NCBI GenBank assembly: GCA_009781425.1 | Contig: WQYC01000031.1 | Coordinates: 1 to 35,071 of the forward strand | Origin: Oscillospiraceae bacterium | GTDB lineage: Bacteria; Bacillota; Clostridia; Oscillospirales; Ruminococcaceae | Length of the DNA stretch: 35,071 nt | Direction: 5' to 3' | Part shown: in pieces, positions 31,120 through 35,071 of the stretch | How positions within the stretch are numbered: position 1 is the stretch's first letter | Layout: every line of letters starts with the position of its first letter | The notes under the pieces: generated by a model | Told to the model about the DNA's origin: nothing | The model's database searches: none | What the model saw: the letters and a program-made list of their open reading frames with translations, nothing else | Translations under genes and position numbers: made by a program

Positions 31120-31188
31120 AAAGGCGACCCAACGGTGGCGGTTAGCCAAATAACTCCTCGCAGATTATGTTGAAAGGGGGGTGAGGCG

Positions 31189-31281
31189 ATGTTGTGGAAC
31201 GAGTTTTTCAATATGATTATCGCTGTTTGCAGCGCAGTATTGACTTACATAGCACTCCGGCAAAACGACAAAAAAAAGTAA
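31189..31281 (+). CDS. Small hydrophobic peptide, candidate type I toxin B
   Basis: 30 residues: MLWNEFFNMIIAVCSAVLTY, then IALRQNDKKK. One membrane segment is followed by a charged Lys-rich tail. A strong Shine-Dalgarno-like run (AAAGGGGGG) is followed by a GTGAGG spacer and the ATG. A ~90-nt leader carries a 5' hairpin and two short motifs (AAGGCGACC 31121-31129, CGGTTAGCC 31139-31147) complementary to the 3' region (GGTCGCCTT 31337-31345, GGCTAACCG 31323-31331). The stop codon lies in the terminator stem. This is the layout of Firmicute type I toxins. Toxicity is inferred. Confidence 0.76.
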   Translation: MLWNEFFNMIIAVCSAVLTYIALRQNDKKK

Positions 31282-31350
31282 CCGCCCAGTCCAAAGGAAT
31301 CGGTTACTTTAACCATTCATTAGGCTAACCGTCACTGGTCGCCTTTTCTT
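31270..31350 (-). ncRNA. Candidate antisense antitoxin RNA, locus B
   Basis: A predicted ~80-nt RNA from the promoter at 31357-31385 to the hairpin AAAGTAACCG / CGGTTACTTT (31275-31284, 31301-31310). On the minus strand this ends in eight T residues, an excellent terminator. It is complementary to the end of toxin B and its 3' untranslated region, including both 3' arms. Ends are inferred from signals. Confidence 0.75.
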
Positions 31351-31356
31351 ATTTGC

Positions 31357-31385
31357 ATTATATCATAAATCTTCCTTTTTGTCAA
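31357..31385 (-). promoter_or_regulatory. Promoter of antisense RNA, locus B
   Basis: On the minus strand: TTGACA (31380-31385), 17-bp spacer, TATAAT (31357-31362) with extended TGA: a perfect consensus, with no coding sequence behind it. Confidence 0.85.
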
Positions 31386-31518
31386 CCCCCTTTGCAGGGG
31401 TTCTTTTTTATACAAAACCTCCCATTTATCTCCCTTCCCTTTCAACAATTTCCGCAAGGCTTGTCCTTTATAATAGAAATAAAAACGTAAAATCGGTAAA
31501 AATGAAAGGAAAGTAAAA

Positions 31519-33840
31519 ATGAAAGCGGAAACTACTTTGCAATTTAACATTCGGGACAGGCTCGAAGCCTCCGCCGAATCAAACGCCGTCCGATGTCCGT
31601 TTATCACGTTTCTCGGACTGCTTCTCGGCTTAACCTCACTCTTCGGGTATTCCTCGCCGTTTCCGATAATTCTTATTGGCGCGCTCTCGGGCACGGGCAG
31701 TATGTACGCGCTTGCGGGGACGCTTTTAGGCTTCCTAATTGGCGGCGGATTCGCAGGCTTCGCAGAAAACTTGAATTTGATTATAGTTTCCGCCGCGCTT
31801 GCCGCTTTTCGGCTGTTCGCAGGCAAGAAACAAGCGCGCTGGGTTGAAGCTTCAACTGCAATTATGGCGGGCGCAGGGATTTTTATAACCACGCTGATTG
31901 TAACAGGCGGCGCGGATTTGGCTCTGCGCGCACCTGCGTTTGCTTTAATCGCGGGCTTCGGAACTTTGGCGGTTATGAGAACGCGCCGAATCCTATTATC
32001 GGGTAAAATCCTCTCGGCACTGCGTCCGTCGGGCTTCGCTTCGCTCGGCTTTACATACGCATTGCTTATCGCCGTGCTCTCGAACTTCGGAATCAGTATG
32101 CTTAACCTCGGGGTTTTCGCGGCTTCGCTCTGCGCGATTTCGTTCTCGTATAAGGTCAGATACTCGGGCGGCGCGGTTTGCGCTGTTGCGGGCGCGTTCG
32201 GGATTATAACCGCGAACCCCGCCTACACGAACGCCGCGCTTGCAATCTGCATAGCCGCTACCTGCGCTGCGCTTTTCACGCGGCTCGGAAAATACACGCA
32301 CATGGCGGGCTATATCCTCACGACAGGGGTTTTCGTTGCTTTCACAGGAATCGACAACTATTCTTTTGCAGAAATTAACTCAATTATAGCGGGCGGGATT
32401 ATGTTCCTGTTCGTCCCTGCCGACGTAATTACCCGCCGCTTCAAGCGGGAAGTCGTCCCCCGCGGCGGCGCGGAGGTTTCCGAAATTTTCGCGCAAAGGC
32501 TGAAGCTTACGGGCGAGGCGATGGGTGACGTGAAGAAGGCGATTGAAAAAACCGCCGAGATTCTCGACCGCGCAGGGAGCAAGGAAATTTCGTGGGTTTA
32601 CAACACGGCTTGCGGCGAGGTTTGCCGCCGCTGCCGCCACAATATGACCTGCTGGGGCGACGAATACAGCGAAACCGTGCGGGTTATGAGCGATGTTGCG
32701 AGCCTGCTCAAAAAAGGAAAAATAATTAAAGGCGAGCATCTTTACGGGCCTTTAGCCTATCGTTGCGGCAAGCGTGAGCAGTTAGCCGCCGCGCTCAACA
32801 CGCAGTACCGCGAGTATACTGCAATAAACACCGCAAACCGCAAAATAGCGCAGATGAGAACGATTCTGCTGTCGCAAATCTCTGCAACGCAGACAATGAT
32901 GCTCACGATGTCGGGAGAATTCGGCTCATCGTCAGACTTTGACCGCGCGCTTGCCTTCGCAGTCGAGAACATACTTTTCGAGCACGGCATAAGCGAGCCG
33001 AAAGCCGCGGTTTCAACCTCGGGCGGCGGACTCGCAAGCGCGGACAACCGCATGACTCTCGAGGCTTACGGTAAGGGGCGGCTCAATTGCAGTGCCGAGA
33101 AGCTCTGTGACCGCATTTCTGTTGTTCTGCGCCGCGAGTTCGACCTGCCCGAAATCATACACAGCAACGGCGAGTTCCTGCTGACAATGTTCGAGCGGGC
33201 GGCGTTTTCAATTGAATACGGCGTTTATCAGGTCAGTCGCGGCAAGGAAAAAAACTGCGGCGACTATTTCGACAGCTTCATCGACAAGCGCGGCTTCGCT
33301 TACATTATCCTCTCGGACGGCATGGGGAGCGGTGGCAGAGCGCGCATTGACTCGGCGTTCGCCTGCGGTATGCTCATAAAGCTTCTCAGAGCCGGCGTTG
33401 ACATAAACGCCGCGATTGAAATTATTAACAATTCCCTGCTTGTCAAGTCCGCTGACGAAAGCTTCGCGACGCTTGACGTGTGCAGAATCGACCTCTACAG
33501 CGGCAACGTTGAGCTGTTCAAAGCAGGCAGTGCGCCGACTTACATAAGCTGTAACAACCGCGTAGTCAAGGCGCACGGCAAGGGCTTACCTGTCGGAATC
33601 AATCACCGTCCTGTTTACGAACGGCAGACATTCACCATCGGCAACAGCGATATTATCATCATGGCGAGCGACGGCGCGGAGCTTTCGGAGCGATGGCTTG
33701 AGCACGAGCTCGGAAAAAGCGAGCGCAGTCACGACGACATGAACAGCTTTGCGGAGACGATTGCGACAGCGGCGAAGTATTCGTCGGATAAGGAGCGGGA
33801 GGACGATATAAGTGTGATAGCGGTGAAGTTGGTGAGGTGA
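31519..33840 (+). CDS. spoIIE: Stage II sporulation protein E (PP2C-type phosphatase)
   Basis: 773 residues. About ten hydrophobic segments occupy residues ~35-300, then a central regulatory region (~300-555) containing CGEVCRRCRHNMTCW, then a C-terminal PP2C phosphatase domain (~560-773). Metal-binding motifs LSDGMGSGGRAR, IIIMASDGAEL and EDDISVIAVK are intact, as is ESFATLDVCRIDLYSGNVE. SpoIIE dephosphorylates SpoIIAA to activate sigma-F in the forespore and helps asymmetric septation. A TATAAT box at 31469-31474 lacks a clear -35, as in activator-dependent Spo0A promoters. Shine-Dalgarno GAAAGGAAAG. The antisense promoter of locus B lies upstream, divergent. Confidence 0.95.
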   Translation: MKAETTLQFNIRDRLEASAESNAVRCPFITFLGLLLGLTSLFGYSSPFPIILIGALSGTGSMYALAGTLLGFLIGGGFAGFAENLNLIIVSAALAAFRLFAGKKQARWVEASTAIMAGAGIFITTLIVTGGADLALRAPAFALIAGFGTLAVMRTRRILLSGKILSALRPSGFASLGFTYALLIAVLSNFGISMLNLGVFAASLCAISFSYKVRYSGGAVCAVAGAFGIITANPAYTNAALAICIAATCAALFTRLGKYTHMAGYILTTGVFVAFTGIDNYSFAEINSIIAGGIMFLFVPADVITRRFKREVVPRGGAEVSEIFAQRLKLTGEAMGDVKKAIEKTAEILDRAGSKEISWVYNTACGEVCRRCRHNMTCWGDEYSETVRVMSDVASLLKKGKIIKGEHLYGPLAYRCGKREQLAAALNTQYREYTAINTANRKIAQMRTILLSQISATQTMMLTMSGEFGSSSDFDRALAFAVENILFEHGISEPKAAVSTSGGGLASADNRMTLEAYGKGRLNCSAEKLCDRISVVLRREFDLPEIIHSNGEFLLTMFERAAFSIEYGVYQVSRGKEKNCGDYFDSFIDKRGFAYIILSDGMGSGGRARIDSAFACGMLIKLLRAGVDINAAIEIINNSLLVKSADESFATLDVCRIDLYSGNVELFKAGSAPTYISCNNRVVKAHGKGLPVGINHRPVYERQTFTIGNSDIIIMASDGAELSERWLEHELGKSERSHDDMNSFAETIATAAKYSSDKEREDDISVIAVKLVR

Positions 33841-33880
33841 AGAATTGCACCGATTTCCACTTTGAATCCTTGATTTTTTC

Positions 33881-33900
33881 TAATATTTCGAGTAATATTA
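33881..33900. repeat. Small AT-rich inverted repeat after spoIIE
   Basis: TAATATT (33881-33887) / AATATTA (33894-33900), without a T-run on the plus strand. It is a weak candidate for the spoIIE transcript end. Confidence 0.4.
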
Positions 33901-33932
33901 ACATATAATGGCAAATTTGTATGTTGCAATTT

Positions 33933-33973
33933 GCATATAATGCACAAATATTACACGTTTGTGCATTATATGC
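33933..33973. promoter_or_regulatory. Long perfect inverted repeat upstream of the two unknown genes
   Basis: GCATATAATGCACAAA (33933-33948) and TTTGTGCATTATATGC (33958-33973): sixteen-base perfect arms, nine-base spacer. No T-run follows. It lies 10 bases upstream of the -35 box of the next promoter, so an operator or activator site is more likely than a terminator. Confidence 0.7.
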
Positions 33974-33983
33974 ACAAAACATA

Positions 33984-34012
33984 TTGCATAATATGTTAAA
34001 ATATGTTAAAAT
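33984..34012 (+). promoter_or_regulatory. Promoter of the AT-rich two-gene unit
   Basis: TTGCAT (33984-33989), 17-bp spacer, TAAAAT (34007-34012) with extended TGT. It lies within tandem ATATGTTAAA repeats (33991-34010). Confidence 0.55.
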
Positions 34013-34059
34013 ATGAACAATATCTACATATAAAATGTAGTTTGAGAGGACATAAAATC

Positions 34060-34254
34060 ATGTATGATTATAAGGCTTTTAAAGAAAAAGGGTTAGAAGA
34101 ACTTGAAGAACTTCGAAACTATCCCGACATACAAGCCGCAATTACACAAACATTACATAACAAAAGCGGAGAAACAGACTATGCCGCTTGGATTGAGGGT
34201 GCCAAAAAAGCCGCAACGGATAATTATGATGTGCTGAAAGAGTGGATAAATTAA
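34060..34254 (+). CDS. Small acidic protein of unknown function
   Basis: 64 residues, mostly helical (KAFKEKGLEELEELRNYP, then WIEGAKKAATDNYDVLKEWI). There is no signal, membrane segment or known motif. The start follows GAGAGGA about 9 bases upstream; an extension 19 codons upstream runs through the promoter. It stops one base before the next gene's ATG, so the two form an operon. The pair is strikingly AT-rich compared with spoIIE, suggesting acquisition. A small acidic protein before a larger basic one recalls antitoxin-toxin or regulator pairs, but nothing in the sequence proves it. Confidence 0.6.
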   Translation: MYDYKAFKEKGLEELEELRNYPDIQAAITQTLHNKSGETDYAAWIEGAKKAATDNYDVLKEWIN

Positions 34255-34255
34255 C

Positions 34256-34801
34256 ATGACAACAAATGTGGGTAATGAGATTTTCCAATTAAACGAAACT
34301 GAACGCACTGTCAATGAAGATAGATTAATTGCAAAGAGAATTAAAACAGAAGATGCACTTTGGGTTATGTTTTGTGATTTATTAGAGCTTTTTAATGTCG
34401 AACCTTCTAACTACAGATTTGATAAAACAATAATTCAAACCGTAAGCTTTCGTTATTTTCGCGATGTATTACGAATCCACTGTCACCATAGGGATATACC
34501 GTATATAGACAGCCATAAAATTGCCGGTTATATAACATATTGGATTTGCAAGCTTCGCCCAATTAACGTGGTTCATTCCGGAGTTTATCACAACAATAAA
34601 AAAACACCGCACTATATTAACGAATTGTTTGCGTTTTATGTCGCTATCGGAAGAATAAAAGCCGTAGACTTTAAACGTTTGATAAAATCTGACAATGAAT
34701 TTCTTGAGCCCTTTTTGTATACTTTAAAGTTTAGACCTGTTTCAGGTGACAGTCTTTCAATGGAATACTATTTATTAGAAAATCAAAAAGATTGCGGATA
34801 A
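34256..34801 (+). CDS. Protein of unknown function, AT-rich operon
   Basis: 181 residues, no signal peptide or clear membrane helix. Recognisable stretches are YFRDVLRIHCHHRDIPYI and DSHKIAGYITYWICKLRPI (His/Cys-containing), and YINELFAFYVAIGRIKAV. I do not recognise a family. The mix of conserved-looking aromatic and His residues suggests a globular helical enzyme or binding protein. The Shine-Dalgarno is weak and inside the preceding gene, consistent with coupling. It ends at a bidirectional terminator shared with the XRE regulator. Confidence 0.65.
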   Translation: MTTNVGNEIFQLNETERTVNEDRLIAKRIKTEDALWVMFCDLLELFNVEPSNYRFDKTIIQTVSFRYFRDVLRIHCHHRDIPYIDSHKIAGYITYWICKLRPINVVHSGVYHNNKKTPHYINELFAFYVAIGRIKAVDFKRLIKSDNEFLEPFLYTLKFRPVSGDSLSMEYYLLENQKDCG

Positions 34802-34815
34802 TTTAATAAAATTAT

Positions 34816-34842
34816 AAAAAGACTGCCCTCGGCAGTCTTTTT
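34816..34842. terminator. Bidirectional terminator, unknown gene / XRE regulator
   Basis: AAAAAGACTGCC / GGCAGTCTTTTT with a CTC loop. T-runs are on both strands; the right end overlaps the XRE stop codon. Confidence 0.88.
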
Positions 34843-35071
34843 ATTTATGCTCGTTATGCTCGAATTTCATTCCGCAGTGCGGGCAGGTTATTGTCTCGTG
34901 TGCTGTTTTATCGGAATTGCTCGCAGTGCTTTCCTCGCCAGCAGTTGTCATGAGCTCAGACATAGGAACCTCAAGCACGCCCGAAAGATACTCCAGCGTG
35001 CGGATTGACGGAAACGCCGCGCCGCTCTCGATTTGGCTGAGCATATTGCGCGTGATATAATTGCCCACAAC
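34841..35071 (-). CDS. XRE-family transcriptional regulator, N-terminus beyond window
   Basis: The visible 76 residues include the end of an HTH_3 domain (NYITRNMLSQIESGAAFPS, then TLEYLSGVLEVPMSEL) and a C-terminal CPHCGMKF zinc-ribbon-like motif followed by EHNEHK. The frame continues past the window edge and the first HTH helix is missing, so the GTG near 35068 is internal rather than the start. The likely role is DNA-binding repression; the target is unknown. Confidence 0.8.
   Translation of the reverse strand, partial: VVGNYITRNMLSQIESGAAFPSIRTLEYLSGVLEVPMSELMTTAGEESTASNSDKTAHETITCPHCGMKFEHNEHK

Noticed and set aside
31376-31386. Spo0A box upstream of spoIIE
   Set aside because: TTTGTCAAC resembles a 0A box, but it is simply the complement of the consensus -35 region of the antisense promoter and is far from spoIIE.
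31332-31892. Minus-strand 186-codon open frame opposite the start of spoIIE
   Set aside because: It overlaps the conserved membrane-domain coding of spoIIE, has no ribosome-binding site, and its composition is that of an antisense shadow.
33933-33973. Terminator of spoIIE
   Set aside because: The stem is long but AT-rich and no T-run follows on the plus strand; its location just upstream of a promoter favours an operator.

Overview
The window looks like a chromosomal segment of an uncultured, spore-lineage anaerobic Clostridia member (Oscillospiraceae/Ruminococcaceae-like). The evidence is an IspH protein fused to ribosomal S1 domains, a Spo0A-like regulator, SpoIIE, a cellobiose phosphorylase, DUF421/DUF4363 and VTC/DUF4956 gene pairs, and a secreted protein with a C-terminal dockerin. 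Promoters are very regular: TTGACA-like, 17 (rarely 18) bp, TATAAT-like, usually with an extended TGn. Family assignments are from reading the translated sequences; no database search was possible.

Layout. 85-5009 (minus strand): ispH-rpsA, plsC, cmk, a small unknown protein and a flavoprotein. 5148-7640 (+): cellobiose phosphorylase, then a minus-strand tRNA-Ser(GGA) with an unusual repeated leader. 7912-12766: DUF4363/DUF421, a CE4-like deacetylase lipoprotein, a PIN/Phd toxin-antitoxin pair, malQ and a HEAT/zinc-finger protein. 12806-13141: a type I toxin-antitoxin-like locus. 13255-18137 (+): recJ, a bifunctional (p)ppGpp synthetase/hydrolase and a DinJ/YafQ pair. 18181-22445 (minus): four exported proteins, three with sortase-like C-termini (two of them cohesin-like) and one with a dockerin. 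22793-25508 (minus): purD and a leucine-rich-repeat lipoprotein. 25689-28517 (+): a membrane protein and a chemoreceptor. 28622-30997 (minus): a Spo0A-like protein and a VTC/DUF4956 operon. 31067-31385: a second type I locus. 31519-33840 (+): spoIIE. 33841-34801: an AT-rich island with two unknown genes. The window ends in a partial XRE regulator.

The most interesting content lies in three places. (1) Two paralogous type I toxin-antitoxin-like modules, 18 kb apart, encode 28- and 30-residue membrane peptides opposed by convergent antisense RNAs. They share the promoter arrangement, a 5' hairpin, complementary 5'/3' arms and a terminator that overlaps the end of the toxin ORF. (2) A dockerin protein sits beside two very small cohesin-like proteins with NPKGG-type C-terminal sorting motifs. 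(3) A family of short palindromic repeats (TGTAGGG...CCCTACA) is scattered through the window, several inside reading frames and others supplying stop codons or lying against Shine-Dalgarno sequences. A Spo0A-like protein without its phosphoacceptor aspartate also deserves attention.
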